A stretch of DNA of 64,000 bases, from NCBI RefSeq assembly GCF_018991925.1, contig NW_024755055.1, positions 439,496 through 503,495 of the forward strand, given 5' to 3'. This document shows, piece by piece, positions 1 through 12,086 of the stretch (positions are counted from its first letter, which is position 1; each line of letters begins with the position of its first letter). A program made the translations under genes and the position numbers. This stretch comes from Homarus americanus. Its lineage: Eukaryota > Arthropoda > Malacostraca > Decapoda > Nephropidae. The notes beneath the pieces are model-generated. The model did no database searches and had not been told where the DNA came from. It saw only the letters and a program-made list of their open reading frames with translations.

Positions 1-57
1 CACACACACATGGAAGACACTGATAAAGAAGGTGTTGAAATTTTTGTAATGTTAAGA
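1..57 (+). other. Possible exon 3' end with a strong donor (unconfirmed)
   Basis: After a CA microsatellite cut by the window edge there is a short open stretch (MEDTDKEGVEIFVMLRG, 17 residues from ATG at 11) that runs into a good 5' splice site, AGAG|GTGAGT. No acceptor can be seen because the window starts here, and the peptide matches nothing I recognise. It could be an upstream unc-13 exon or chance. Confidence 0.15.
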
Positions 58-99
58 GGTGAGTCATCCTGTTGAGTATGTTAATAAATAGTATATCTC

Positions 100-372
100 T
101 CAGTCGTCTTGGGGTATGTTAGGGGTATGTTGGGGGTATGTTGGGGTATTTTGAGGGTATGTTGGGGGTATGTTGAGATATGTTGGGGTATGTTGAGGGT
201 ATATTGGGGGGTATGTTGAGGGTATGTTGGGGTATGTTGAGGGTATTTTGGGATATCTAGGGGTATGTTAGGGGTATTTGGGGATATCTAGGGGTATGTT
301 GGGGTATGTTAGGGGTATGTTGGGGTATTTTGGGATATCTGAGGGTATGTTGGGGTATATTAGGGGTATGAA
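100..372. repeat. GT-rich minisatellite, about 11-13 bp unit
   Basis: Imperfect tandem copies of a GGGGTATGTTG/GAGGGTATGTT motif, with GGGATATCTA variants interspersed. No coding potential. Confidence 0.85.
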
Positions 373-1080
373 TCATTTCCTAAACTATACCAATGGTGTT
401 AATTTGCCTAGTGCGTGTGGCTGGTGCAAGTGACGGGGGCGGGGGACGCTTAGAGTTTGTTGTTGGTGAAAGAGATTTTGATGGAGGGTTTGGTGTAGAA
501 GGAACTGCAGTGTTGGTGACAAGCTTGGTGAAGAAAAGTGTTGGAGATTTTTACTGTGTTGGTGATATTTCTAACACCACCATCACTACCACTATTTTAA
601 CCACTTAATAACCCCTCCACCACACCCCCCCTACCACAACCCCCCCTCCAACACAACCACAATGTCACCTCCACTTCGACACCACAGTCTTCTCCACCAC
701 TTCCTTGTCTTCCACCACACTATCACCTCCCTGACACCATCTCATCCCAGCACAGATTGGCCTGGTAGGTGATAAACACTGGTGAAGGTCGTAAGGTAAT
801 TGGCGTGTTCCCTCCATCAACACGACGCTCCCCTATTGTAAACACCGCCCCGCTGGTCTATCATCACTACATCTTTACCCTCCCCCGCACGCCCCCGCCC
901 CGTCCCAGCCCCGTCCCCGTCCCGTCCCTGTCCTGTCTGCACGCCCCCAGCCCCGCCCGCGCCCCTCTTGTGTTTTCTCCAACTGGTGATGTGGGTTCGT
1001 TCACCTCATGTAAATACTGTCCCGGTTTAACTTCAACCCGCCCTTGTCTGGTTTCCTGCCTCTGCTATCAAACTCTTCAT
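373..1080. other. No gene seen
   Basis: Unique sequence that becomes C-rich after about 600 (CCACC and CCCCGCCC runs). The open frames here are short and of low complexity. I see no exon with convincing splice sites. Confidence 0.5.
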
Positions 1081-1134
1081 TCATTCACTCACTCACTCAC
1101 TCACTCACTCACTCACTCACTCACTCATTCATTT
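1081..1134. repeat. (ACTC)n microsatellite
   Basis: About ten uninterrupted ACTC units flanked by TCATTC variants. Confidence 0.95.
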
Positions 1135-1633
1135 GCTAAGTTGGTAATGAATGACACTTTATAACAGTTGGTGATTGTTTATATCTGTGTCAGTATGAGT
1201 GAGGAGTGAATGTTTACACTCACGAGATATCATCATGGAGGTAGAATGACACGATCGTGGTAACAATTGCACCGTGGTTCAAGGTCATAGGAGGTAGAGA
1301 TAACGTTGGTGTGAGTTCTTATCTTCTTGGAAAATAAAAAAAAATCATACGACCTTCTCCTGACTGACTGTGTGTCTTGTTTACCTCATGACACAGCTCT
1401 TACTTGACGTCCTCCAGGGGGCCGTCTCTGTCAGCTCTTCGTCAGTAGGTGTTTATCCTAGACTCACCCAACGTCCTGTAGAGTTCTCACGCCCACCGGA
1501 CACCCATCTAATGCTTCCTTCCACATCCTCACACATCCCTGGCTACGATCTTTAAGTATTCCAGACACTCAGTTCACACATATTCAACATTCTCACATCC
1601 CAAGCCTATCAAAGATACCCTTTCCACTCCTGC

Positions 1634-1678
<45 letters not shown>

Positions 1679-2082
1679 CCTTTCACCCTCTAGACACCCA
1701 CACCCAAAGTAGCACCACAACAGCCCACCACTTTGTTTCTCACCCCCTCATCTCCCAAACTACCACAAGAGTTATGTTTCCTGGCAGTCTGTGTGTCTCA
1801 GGTTTTTGTCGCTGGTGTTCATCAGTTCCTCACAACTTGATGACTAGGTGTCCCCAAGCGCTGTAATAACCCGAGGGATCTTGAGGGAGGTTCAGTTAGC
1901 ACCCTGAACGTGATGAATGATGTTTTGATATATTAATAACTAGGGGTAAGTAGACTCGTCACGCCCTGACCACCGCCTGCCTGCTAGAGCCCTGGAGTGT
2001 GAATTATGGCAGTGGGACTTAGACAGCCATGTTATTAAGTCTTTATACGAGAGTCAAGGAAGAAATATTATAAGGAGGGAAG
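1135..2082. other. No gene seen; contains a (CA)n run
   Basis: Mostly unique sequence. A (CA)n microsatellite of about 40 bp lies at 1636-1674. The short frame at 1370-1555 has no recognisable motif. Confidence 0.5.
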
Positions 2083-2420
2083 GAGCATCACTGTTGAGGG
2101 AGGGTCACTGTTGAGGGAGGGTCACTGTTAAGGGAGGGTCACTGTTGAGGGTGGGTCACAGTTAAGGGAGGGTCACTGTTGAGGGAGGGTCACTGTTGAG
2201 GGAGGGAGGGTCACTGTTGAGGAGGGTCACTGTTGAGGTGGGTCACAGTTGAGGGTCACTGTTGAGGTGGGTCACTGTTAAGGGAGGGTCACTGTTGAGG
2301 GAGGGTCACTGTTGAGGGAGGGTCACTGTTGAGGGAGGGTCACTGTTGAGGGAGGGTCACTGTTGAGGGAGGGTCGCTGTTGAGGGAGGGTCACTGTTGA
2401 GGGAGGGTCACTGTTGAGGG
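2083..2420. repeat. 17-bp minisatellite
   Basis: About 19 tandem copies of GAGGGAGGGTCACTGTT with occasional GGTGGGTCACAGTT variants and one-base indels. Confidence 0.93.
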
Positions 2421-2620
2421 AGATATATTGTCTTCAGGAGAACAGTCAACATGATATATTGTCTACAGGAGAACAGTTACCATGATATGTTGTCTACAGG
2501 AGAACAGTCAACATGATATATTGTCTACAGGAGAACAGTCACCATGATATATTGTCTACAGGAGAACAGTCAACATGATTTATTGTCTTCAGGAGAACAG
2601 TCAACATGATATATTGTCAG
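2421..2620. repeat. 31-bp minisatellite
   Basis: About six tandem copies of a 31-bp unit starting ATGATATATTGTCTACAGGA and ending in AACAGTCAAC. It abuts the preceding 17-bp array directly. Confidence 0.93.
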
Positions 2621-2639
2621 TGAATCATACCAGGAAAAA

Positions 2640-2807
2640 CAGAGGAGGTTCAGTAGATGGATAAAGTGGATGAAGACGAAGAGGAAGTAGAAGAGGAAGA
2701 AAATTAAGAAGAAGAAAAAAAAGAATAATAATAATAAGAAAATGAAGAAGAAGAGAAGAAAAAGAATAATAATAAGAAGAAAATGAAGAAGAACCTTAAG
2801 ACCCCTC

Positions 2808-2861
<54 letters not shown>
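2640..2861. repeat. GAA-rich purine tract followed by (GT)n
   Basis: Purine-rich GAAGAA/AATAATAAG sequence leads into about 25 GT dinucleotides at 2811-2861. The open frames on both strands here are microsatellite translations. Confidence 0.9.
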
Positions 2862-2863
<2 letters not shown>

Positions 2864-3197
2864 ACTTCACCTATAATGATGGACGGGAGGGTCACGACAC
2901 ATAGAGGGAAGTATTGTCTAAATATGTCACTTTCCTGCCTGATAACACTGATGGAAGATGGTCACGCTGTCCCCCCCACACCTTGACCTGACCTGACCTC
3001 GTGTGATCCTTATCTCGTGATGCTGGGGGTGAGGGAGGGAGGGAGGAGGTGAGGGAAGAAGGGAGGAGTGAGGGAGAGGATTGGTGGAGGGAGTGAGGGA
3101 GAGATGTGGTGGGTGAGGGTGAGGGATATTTTTCTTACTCTCGCTTTTAAATTTTTATTCTTTTATTATTATTTAAGTTTAGTGAATCATTTATAGA

Positions 3198-3305
3198 GAG
3201 CTGGTTAGGTTAAGGTTAGGTTAGGTTATGGTTAGGTTATGGCTAGGTTATGGTTAGGTTAGGTTATGGTTAGGTTAGGTTAGGTTGGGTGAGGTTAGGT
3301 TATAG
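3198..3305. repeat. TTAGG-type telomere-like repeats
   Basis: Multiple GGTTA units (TTAGG on the plus strand), interspersed with GGTTATGGTTAGG and GGTTGGGTGAGG variants. TTAGG is the usual arthropod telomeric repeat; here it is interstitial and degenerate. Confidence 0.8.
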
Positions 3306-3340
3306 GTCAGGGTTGCACCATCTGGTGAGTAGGAGGCGAG

Positions 3341-3346
3341 TGAGAT

Positions 3347-3410
<64 letters not shown>

Positions 3411-3438
3411 ATTCCTCTGCTAGGTCATGGTGGTATTG

Positions 3439-3477
<39 letters not shown>

Positions 3478-3622
3478 TGTTTGTGTCATTCCCTCTCGCT
3501 AGGTCATGGTGGTATTGTCGTGTGTGTGTGTGACCAGAAGCTGTTTTGTGCTCCAGTCTGGTTTATCAATGAGCGTGAAGCCTACACACACACACACACA
3601 CACACACATACACACACACAGA
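3341..3622. repeat. Compound (GT)n / (CA)n microsatellite
   Basis: Three (GT)n blocks (about 3344-3409, 3443-3487, 3519-3532) are separated by duplicated copies of CTAGGTCATGGTGGTATTGT. A (CA)n block at 3583-3620 lies in the opposite sense, so the GT and CA blocks are mutually complementary. Confidence 0.9.
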
Positions 3623-3927
3623 CTTTCTCTCAGTTACTTAATGTTGGCAGGAAACAGAAAGCTAGAATACGTAGATGTTGGAAGAATGGTTGGTAATAGT
3701 ATTAGTGTTGTCACGGTGGTCAGTAGCAGTCAGAGGGTGATGGAAATGTTGGAAGGAGGAATTAAGTAATTATCATTTTGGTGACAGTGGTGTTAATGTT
3801 GTCAGGGTGGTCAGTAGCAGTTGTCAGTGATAAGATAGACGGTGGTATCAGCGTGGGGTGTTGTCAGGAGAGTTGTCAGCGTGGCCAATGTGGGTGTTGA
3901 TGATGATTGATGGGTCTTACAGTCAGC

Positions 3928-4142
3928 TACCATGGTCTTGACAACTACCATGGTCTTGACACCTACCATGGTCTTGACACCTACCATGGTCTTGACACCT
4001 ACCATGGTCTTGATGCCTACCATGGTCTTGACGCCTACCATGGTCTTGACAACTACCATGGTCTTGACACCTACCATGGTCTTGATGCCTACCATGGTCT
4101 TGACACCTACCATGGTCTTGACACCTACCGTGGTCTTGAAAC
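3928..4142. repeat. 18-bp minisatellite with CCATGG in each unit
   Basis: About twelve tandem units of ACCATGGTCTTGACACCT with AACT, GCCT and CGCCT variants. Because 18 is divisible by three and the unit has no stop, both strands read open for 80-117 codons. These are not genes. Confidence 0.95.
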
Positions 4143-4176
4143 TAAGTGAGAGCCTTACCTGCAACCTAATCTAACC

Positions 4177-4182
4177 TAAGTT

Positions 4183-4263
<81 letters not shown>
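4177..4263. repeat. (GA)n microsatellite
   Basis: About 42 GA/AG dinucleotides with a single C interruption near 4202. Confidence 0.97.
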
Positions 4264-4267
<4 letters not shown>

Positions 4268-4500
4268 ACTAAAGATCTGTACCCAAACCACCTATCAAAA
4301 ACTCAACTCAGACAAGTGCAATATATTATTGGCTGGTTTATCTGCCTGTGTGGACGACCTGATTATTTGATAGTTGACGTCGGCAAATGGAGGGCTATTG
4401 GCCAGTGGTTTTTTATATTATTATTTATTTTATTTATTTTTTACGATTATTAGAAAATTTAATGTTTTTGGAGGTAATATTTGTGATTGGTGTTTTTTTA

Positions 4501-4502
<2 letters not shown>

Positions 4503-4550
<48 letters not shown>
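4503..4550. repeat. (TC)n microsatellite
   Basis: About 24 TC dinucleotides. It is the reverse complement of the (GA)n tract 240 bp upstream, so the two could pair into a hairpin. Confidence 0.97.
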
Positions 4551-4554
<4 letters not shown>

Positions 4555-4665
4555 GCCGGTGCAAACTTCAGATCGATTCTTCTCTTATGTGCACAGGCAG
4601 GTTTGCTCACGCCAATATTTAACACAACTTCAAAAAATCCAAATTTCGTGTTTACTGAGTCCCTT

Positions 4666-4893
4666 GATGTTAGTGTTCACCCTTGATGTTTGTGTTTACC
4701 CTTGATGTTTGTGTTCACCCCTGATGTTCGTGTTTACCCTTGATGTTTGTGTTCACCCTTGATGTTAGTGTTCACCCTTGATGTTTGTGTTCACCCTTGA
4801 TGTTAGTGTTCACCCTTGATGTTAGTGTTCACCCTTGATGTTAGTGTTCACCCTTGATGTTAGTGTTCACCCTTGATGTTAGTGTTTACTGAG
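4666..4893. repeat. 19-bp minisatellite
   Basis: About twelve tandem copies of CCCTTGATGTTAGTGTTCA, with TTTGTG and CGTG variants. Confidence 0.93.
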
Positions 4894-5680
4894 TCCCTCT
4901 AGGAAACATGGACTGTACTCTAATCTACTTCAGCATCTCGAGTTAACCTTCATTAACTCTACTGTGACGACTGAGTTGTAAAGACCACCGCAAGGTCACC
5001 ACTGAACCATTGCCAACTAATGATCTGTAGGTGATATTGATAATTAATTTCTAATGAAGGAAATTAACTTCTACTTTCATTTCTTGTCGGTATGGTACTT
5101 CCCACTTACCTTTCCCACTACTGTCGATGGGGGGGTCTTGTTTAGTAAGGGGTTGTTCCGTAGGTGAGAGGTCGTAATTAGAAGGTTAGTGTGAGGAGTT
5201 TTATGAATGCTCACCTGGAGGAGACTTAGGCTAGCTGGCAGGACGGGTTTGTGTTTTTGTGGCGGTTAGAGCTGCTCCTCGTCTGACTCCAGGCGTATCT
5301 CCCGGCCCGCTGACGGCTGCTCTGTCTCACCACCCTGCATCCTCCTCTCTTACACGCACTTGAAAGAGAGAGAGAGTGTGTGTGTATACTCTTGTGACTT
5401 TTATATCGAAATTAAAGCTACAATGATGGTACTGATTGGTTAAATGGGCCCCAGTTCTAATAGGCCCTACGCTAACCTAACCTTTAAGATTAGGCCCCAA
5501 TTCAAATGGGTCCTATATCCTATTAGACACCAATTGTAATGGTTTTCAATCCTGGTGGTTACGTTAAGGTAGTTCCTATTAGGGCTGGGAAAATGGGGGA
5601 ACCAATTTTAATGGTGGGGCTATTTAGGGGCTATTAAGATTAAGACCCAATTAATGTCAGGTTAAAACATGCGGGATTGC

Positions 5681-5681
<1 letters not shown>
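4894..5681. other. No gene seen
   Basis: Unique sequence with repeated short GGCCCCA/AATGGG motifs at about 5450-5660. No exon-like segment recognised. Confidence 0.5.
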
Positions 5682-5721
<40 letters not shown>

Positions 5722-5790
5722 GAGGGAAATATCTCCTGCATTGTTTTCGGGCTTGGTGGGTCCACACACACACACACACACACACACACA
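5682..5790. repeat. Two (CA)n microsatellites
   Basis: (CA)n at about 5683-5719 and 5763-5790, separated by 43 bp of unique sequence. Confidence 0.93.
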
Positions 5791-5856
5791 TTAAATAACA
5801 TATCATAATTGTTAAGGCTGGGAGGAATGGGACTTTAAACGCGTCAGTAGATTACA

Positions 5857-6170
5857 CGATAAAAAAATCTACCATACGAGTTTAATATAGCTTAGGTAGA
5901 GTGTTTAAAATCTACCATACGAGTTTATTATAGCTTAGGTAGAGCGTTTTAAAATCTACCATACGAGTTTAATATAGCTTAGATAGAGTCTTTTAAAATC
6001 TACCATGCGAGTTTAATATAGCTTAGGTAGAGCGTTTTAAAATCTACCATACGAGTTTAATATAGCTTAGGTAGAGTGTTTAAAATCTACCATACGAGTT
6101 TATTATAATATAGCTTAGGTAGAGTGTTTAAAATCTACCATACGAGTTTATTATAATATAGCTTAGGTAT
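5857..6170. repeat. 43-44 bp minisatellite
   Basis: Seven tandem copies of a unit starting AAAATCTACCATACGAGTTT and continuing through AATATAGCTTAGGTAGAG. The last two copies carry an extra TATTATA insertion. Confidence 0.93.
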
Positions 6171-6424
6171 AATTAGTGTAATTTGTTAAGTTTGTATGTA
6201 TTTATGAGGTAATTAGTGTTTGTTGGGTCTTAAGATTAGCAATGGACGGCGACTTAATGTGTTTTAATTATAAATCATTTTGCTATTAACTTATTGTATT
6301 GATATTTTTTTATTCCATATTGTCCCAAACTTTTGAGGTAAATTATACAACACGTGAGCGATGATGCATTGCTTATCCGATGTATTGTACTGTTAGTTTG
6401 TTGTCAGATAGTAATATTGGGTAA

Positions 6425-6525
6425 GGGTTAGGTTAGGTTAGGTTCGGTTCGGTTCGATTCAGTTCATTTTTGTTAGGGTTAGGTTAGGTTGTTTTTTTTG
6501 TCTAGGGTTAGGTTAGGTTTTTTTT
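6425..6525. repeat. TTAGG-like repeats with T-runs
   Basis: Short GGTTAGGTTAGGTT blocks (at about 6426, 6477 and 6507) separated by GGTTCGGTTCGATT variants and poly-T. Confidence 0.65.
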
Positions 6526-7228
6526 CGTCTGAGGTTGAAAGTGTCGCCAGAACAGACCACCAAGTTCAGATTTATGTTTAATAAATGTTCACTACGTCAC
6601 CTCATCTCCGGGAGCGGCGCCAGAGGGAAGTGCATAAGTGAAAGGCAGATGATGAGAGGTTAAGAGACAGGTGGTGGGCTGTGGGTGTGTCGGTGGGTGG
6701 GTGGGGTATTAGAGGGCGGAGGCTGAGGGTGGGCGGGCGGTGGGTGGGAAGGCACGCTATCCCTTGCCTCAGGCGCCGCCCACCGCACTGTCGCGCGGCG
6801 TCACTGGTGGGTCCTGCGGTGCCCTCACAACCTTCCCTCTGGCACGTCTTGCAGGAGGCGCTGCAGGAGATTGGTCCTCGGGGTACAACATCTGCGGGTA
6901 CATGTGAATTAATTATAGGAAATGCCAAAGAAGGGACTTAGGGAAATACCTGTGGGATACAAGGGAGACTAATTACTAACTCCCAGGTAACTTGTCAACA
7001 ACACTGTGCTACATTACCTGTGTATATCGATAACCCACAACAACAATCATCATTATATACATGTTAGCTGTACTTTAGCTGGTGTTCTAGCTGGAGGGGA
7101 CAGCTGATCATAACCCAGGGATCACCACAGCTATAATCCACACGTTACACCCTGCCTGCTCGTCCATCCCACATAGGTGTTGTTGATCTGCGGACGGGAG
7201 CGGTGTTTGTGTCCCATGTGTTTATCCC

Positions 7229-7231
<3 letters not shown>
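6526..7231. other. No gene seen; GC-rich patch
   Basis: GC-rich at 6601-6860, with GT/GGGTGG-rich stretches, then unique sequence. A CTTGCAG|GAGGCG acceptor-like site at about 6854 is followed by a short open stretch with no homology I recognise. Confidence 0.45.

Positions 7232-7291
<60 letters not shown>
7232..7291. repeat. (GT)n microsatellite
   Basis: About 30 uninterrupted GT units. Confidence 0.97.
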
Positions 7292-7293
<2 letters not shown>

Positions 7294-7483
7294 TTCCGGG
7301 AGGATGAGGTGTGGCACTGAAGGAGGTGAGTGGCACATCGAGTGGTAATGCCTGGCGGTGAGAACCTACTTTGACTGCCAGATGTTCCCCAGCGATCAAG
7401 TGCCTCAGTGCCACGCTATCATAGTGCCCATACCCAGTAATTAAAGTCGGTGCCACACTATCACTACCTATATATACCATTTG

Positions 7484-8451
7484 AGACCAGTGCCACTCAT
7501 ACTACACACCTTGGGACCAGTGCCACTCATACCACACACCTTGGGACCAGTGCCACTACCCACGACATGGGACCAGTGCCACTCATACCACACACCTTGG
7601 GACCAGTGCCACTCCATACCCACATAGGACCAGTACCACTCACCACACACACCTTGGGTCCAGTGCCCTCATTCCACACACACCTTGGGACCAGTGCCAC
7701 TCATACCACACCTTGGGACCAGTGCCACTCATACCCACCTTAGGACCAGTGCCACTCTTACCCACACCATTGGGACCAGTCCCACTCATACCACACACCT
7801 TGGGTCAGTACCACTCATACACACCTTGGACAGTGCCACTCCTTACCCACACCTTGGGACCAGTACACTCATACCACACCTTGGGACAGTACCACTCATA
7901 CCCGACATGGACCAGTGCCACTCACTTACCACACACACTTGGGACCAGTGCCACTCATGCCACCCACACCTTGGGACCAGTGCCACTCATACCACACACC
8001 TTGGGTCAGTGCCACTGTACCCGGCATGGGACCAGTGCCACTCATACCCACACCTTGGGACCAGTGCCACTCATACCACACACCTTGGGACCAGTGCCAC
8101 TCATACCATACACCTTGGGACCAGTGCCCTCATACCCGACACTGGGACCAGTGCCACTCATACCACACACACCTTGGGTCCAGTGCCACTCATACCACAC
8201 ACCTTGGGACCAGTGCCACTCCTTACACACCTTGGGACCAGTGCCACTCATACCACACACCTTGGGTCAGTGCCACTCATACCCGACATGGACCTGTGCC
8301 ACTTATACCCACACCTTGGGACCAGTGCCACTCATACCACACACCTTGGGTCCAGTGCCACTCATACCACACACCTTGGGTCCAGTGCCACTCATACCAC
8401 ACGACTTGGGACCAGTGCCACTCATACCCACACCTTGGGACCAGTGCCAAC
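7484..8451. repeat. 30-bp satellite array A
   Basis: Roughly 32 tandem copies of a 30-bp unit starting ACCAGTGCCACTCATACC and ending in ACACACCTTGGG. Small indels and TTGGGTCAG, GACATGG and CCCACACC variants occur. The period is divisible by three and the unit has few stops, so open frames of up to 265 codons appear on both strands; none shows a gene signature. Degenerate half-units just upstream (about 7400-7480) look like the unexpanded founder. Confidence 0.95.
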
Positions 8452-8464
8452 TCGTAATTATCCT

Positions 8465-8811
8465 CATTAACCACTCAGTCACACTATTAACCACTCAGTC
8501 ACACTATTAACCACTCAATCACACTATTAACCACTCAGTCGCACTATTAACCACTCAGTCACACTATTAACCACTCAGTCACACTATTAACCACTCAGTC
8601 ACACTATTAACCACTCAGTCACACTATTAACCACTCAGTCACACTATTAACCACTCAGTCACACTATTATCCACTCAGTCACACTATTAACCACTCAATC
8701 ACACTATTAACCACTCAGTCACACTATTAACCACTCAATTACACTATTAACCACTCAGTCACACTATTAACCACTCAGTCACACTATTAACCACTCAGTC
8801 ACACTATTAAT
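8465..8811. repeat. 20-bp minisatellite
   Basis: About 17 nearly identical copies of CACTATTAACCACTCAGTCA. Very low divergence suggests recent expansion or homogenisation. It directly follows satellite A. Confidence 0.95.
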
Positions 8812-9024
8812 GTAACCCAACTTACCGTCATCCCTAAAACAATAAAAATATATCATAATTATCTAAGTCATTTATATAACCAGAGCCTTAATTAGCTTTT
8901 TTTTCGCATTCATTTCCAATTTTTACTTTATTTTTTATTTTTTAGTTAAATGATAATAAATAATATGGTTGTTAAGTGGGAATAGGAATACAAATTGTTA
9001 ACAAGTAAGTCATGATGCAAAAGA

Positions 9025-9215
9025 ACTGATGGTAGGAGTAAGGGGAGTGGAGTGATGGTAGGAGTAAGGGGGGTGGAGTGATGGTAGGAGTAAGGGGGGT
9101 GGAGTGATGGTAGGAGTAAGGGGGGTGGAGTGATGGTAGGAGTAAGGTGGGTGGAGTGATGGTCGGAGTAAGGGAAGTGGAGTGATGGTAGGAGTAAGGG
9201 GAGTGGTACTGAGGA
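9025..9215. repeat. 25-bp minisatellite
   Basis: About eight copies of a 25-bp unit, GTGGAGTGATGGTAGGAGTA plus AGGGG. Confidence 0.93.
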
Positions 9216-9640
9216 AGGGAGTGGATGGATTGTAGAAGAACCAAAAATGGAACGGGGGAGTTAGTAGGTGTGGAGTGACGGGAGAGGAGATTTGGAGTGA
9301 GTGTTATGGATGGAGGGTGTGGAGTGAGGAGTGGAGGATTTACGGTTTATGGAGGGGCAAGGGTGGAGGGAACCAATAGTTAGCTGGAGGGGTAAGGTGT
9401 GGAGGCTTGTATGGAGTGGTCTTATAGATGGAGGGAATGTGGAGGTGGTAGGGATGGAGTGTGGAGTGAGAGGAAGTTAATGTGGAGGGATGGAGGAGAG
9501 TGAGGGGTGAGTGACCGTGAGTGAGGGAGGGAGAGAGGGAGAGGGAGAGGAGGGAGGGGGGAGAGAGAGAGAGGGAGAAGGAGGGGAGAGAGAGGGAGGG
9601 AGGGGGAGAGGGAGGGAGGGGGAGGGAGGGAGGGAGACAC
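9216..9640. repeat. Purine-rich G-rich tract
   Basis: Degenerate GTGGAG-rich sequence grades into an almost pure GGGA/GAGA purine block at 9515-9640. Guanine runs lie on the plus strand. Confidence 0.85.
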
Positions 9641-9741
9641 GAGGGGTGCACCAGTACCTAACACCTATCGGCTCAACTCTTTTATTACCACACGTCAAAA
9701 TAATCCTCACCAATTTTATTACCAATTTTATTCTCTAACCA

Positions 9742-9743
<2 letters not shown>

Positions 9744-9792
<49 letters not shown>

Positions 9793-10140
9793 CTCGTTTA
9801 ATTTTTTTCTTTATTACCCAAATTTATCTTTATTTTCTGTTACGTAGAATTTTTGTAATTTTTATTTGTAAATTTTCTGTTTAATTTTTTTTTCGTAAAT
9901 TTTTAATATTCATGATCGATTATTAAATATTATTCATTTAATTGTTTTGTGATTTTTATTTATTTTGTATTTTTCGTCCATTTTTCGGTATTATTTTTAT
10001 GGGGAATTTTTTAATAATCGCAATTAATTTTATATATTTAATTATTTCGTTAATCTAGTTTTTTTTATTTTTAAATTCATGGATTGATTTCGTAAATAAT
10101 TTCAAAAGGTTTTATTTATCCCTTCCTGTTCACATTATCC
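9744..10140. repeat. (ATT)n and AT-rich tract
   Basis: (ATT)n of about 15 units at 9746-9791, followed by some 350 bp of T-rich, very AT-rich sequence. No coding potential. Confidence 0.85.
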
Positions 10141-11826
10141 TTCTCAGTATCCATCATTATCCATGTTCTTCCTCAAGGGTTAATTATCCCTGGTTGTGAT
10201 TGGTTAGAGTGTGTTGTCTTCTCTAAGGGGCAAAAAGTATCGTATCTTAGAGGTAAAAAGTATCGTAAACCCAGAATGACGAATAAGACAATTATCGTAT
10301 CGTATCGTGAGTGACGCCCTATTGGCTCTGGTATAGTGAATGGTGGGCAGGCGTTATTAGTATAGTGTATCTCTTATTATCGTTATGGTTTCTGTATAGT
10401 GAGGTGGTGTATGGTGGTAGGTCTTTCATCATTTTAGTAGAGCCAGTTTAGTGTGGTGGTGTTAGAGGCAGCAGTGAGTTAGTCTTGGTAGAGAGAGAGA
10501 GTGAGCTGTCCACTTGTTACTTGTTTATCTAAGGTTCTGTCCACATCAACGTAACACTGGAAACCGTTGATAACATGTTGCCACAATTGTTGGTAACATT
10601 AGTCTTGAGAAAATTGTGAGCAATAATAATATGTTTACCGCAGTTGTTGGTAACACTGGTAGGCGACTTGTTGGTAGCAGTGGTGTGGACTACAGGTGAC
10701 AGGTGTGAACCAGCTCACCACACACTCACAGACACATTCAGGTTGGCCCTCATAATACCGTCGCAGCGGCTGCAGCAAGTAGGGCCTTTTCACTCCCCGA
10801 CATCGTGCTGTCAGGTCACGTGATTTGTGTGACCTGCGTTTTCAACATTGCTGCCGACATTATTACCAACAATGTTGCATTCGTGTCAACGTTGGTGCCA
10901 TCATTGTTAACAGATGTTGTCCAAGATGTTGACAATAATGTTTCCTACAATGTTGTGGTGGTGTGGCCGCTCCCTTCACACAGAGAGACCATCACCACAG
11001 GTAGGAAATATTATAATTACTCTGTACTCTTTCTTTATCCTCGACCTCTACCTGTTCTTGTGTTACTCCTTCTCAGAGTGAAAATATAACGATAAATATA
11101 ATTTTGTTTTGTTTATGTGGTGTCAGTCACTGTGTCGTGTCGTGCTCAGGTCACCAAAATGTTTTGGTACAATATATTCTACTCGGTGGATTCCCCGGTA
11201 ACACTCACAACAACAGCGCCTCTACCACCCAGCTTACTCCCAGTCTATCGGCAATAAACTGTTGAAAATCATATACAAATCTTCCCGGTTGTCAATTGTC
11301 GCTTCTCAAAGGCTGGGGGAAGGTGAGAGAGCATGGGTTGTTATACACTTGGGTTATAAACACTAAAAGCCATGATTTAAAAGTTGTGATTTAGGAGACC
11401 AGTTGTAACAGTGATCACCGTCGATATTTTACAACTAATACAATCATTTTACACTATAGGTCACACTCAGGTGCCTAGTGTACTGTACAGTATAGTAGTA
11501 GCCTCAGTATAACCATTCACCCGTGTATTCTGTAGCTACATTTAGACACTTGGGCCTGAGCTGAACCGCTGAACCTAGTCGATTAGCTTTGAGACAAATA
11601 ATTCATTAATTTTACATATTCGTTTATTTCCGGTTACTTTGTTCTTAGTTTGGCATTATGATCAGTCCTCGAACACGTAGAGAAGAAATACTGATTGGTT
11701 CTTGAGGCAGGGAGAGGTATGGATCAGGTGCAGTATAGAATTCTGGGAACTATTAAAGAGGAAGTCGGTAATGATTGAGGATTTGTACCTGTAACTGTAA
11801 TTTTTGTATCTTTTATCATATGTATT
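10141..11826. other. No gene seen
   Basis: Mostly unique sequence with short repeats (AAAAAGTATCGTA, GTTGTTGGTAACA). The frame at 10805-11089 has biased V/N/T composition and no motif I recognise. Confidence 0.5.

Positions 11827-11828
<2 letters not shown>

Positions 11829-11881
<53 letters not shown>
11829..11881. repeat. (GA)n microsatellite
   Basis: About 26 uninterrupted GA units. Confidence 0.97.
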
Positions 11882-11886
<5 letters not shown>

Positions 11887-12086
11887 ACGCTTCAGTCTCT
11901 ACACCTACAGTAGCTGGTTACCTGGCCCTCAGAGCTCCACCTGAAACGAAACAATTTAATAGCCTTGTAACGACCCTGTCTTCCATGTCCTATTATATCA
12001 GGGACATTGAGACTGACAGATACAGACGAAAGCAGTGAATACTAATAATTGTCGGGGCATAATATATCATAATAAATGTAGAAGAG

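Noticed and set aside
6855..6941. Possible exon after CGTCTTGCAG (EALQEIGPRGTTSAG)
   Set aside because: The acceptor is plausible, but no matching donor in a consistent phase and no family resemblance were seen. It lies in a GC-rich patch where short frames are expected.
10805..11089. Val/Asn/Thr-rich 94-codon frame
   Set aside because: Composition mirrors local GTTGTTGACAATAATG-type repeats; no domain, and no splice sites supporting a coding exon.
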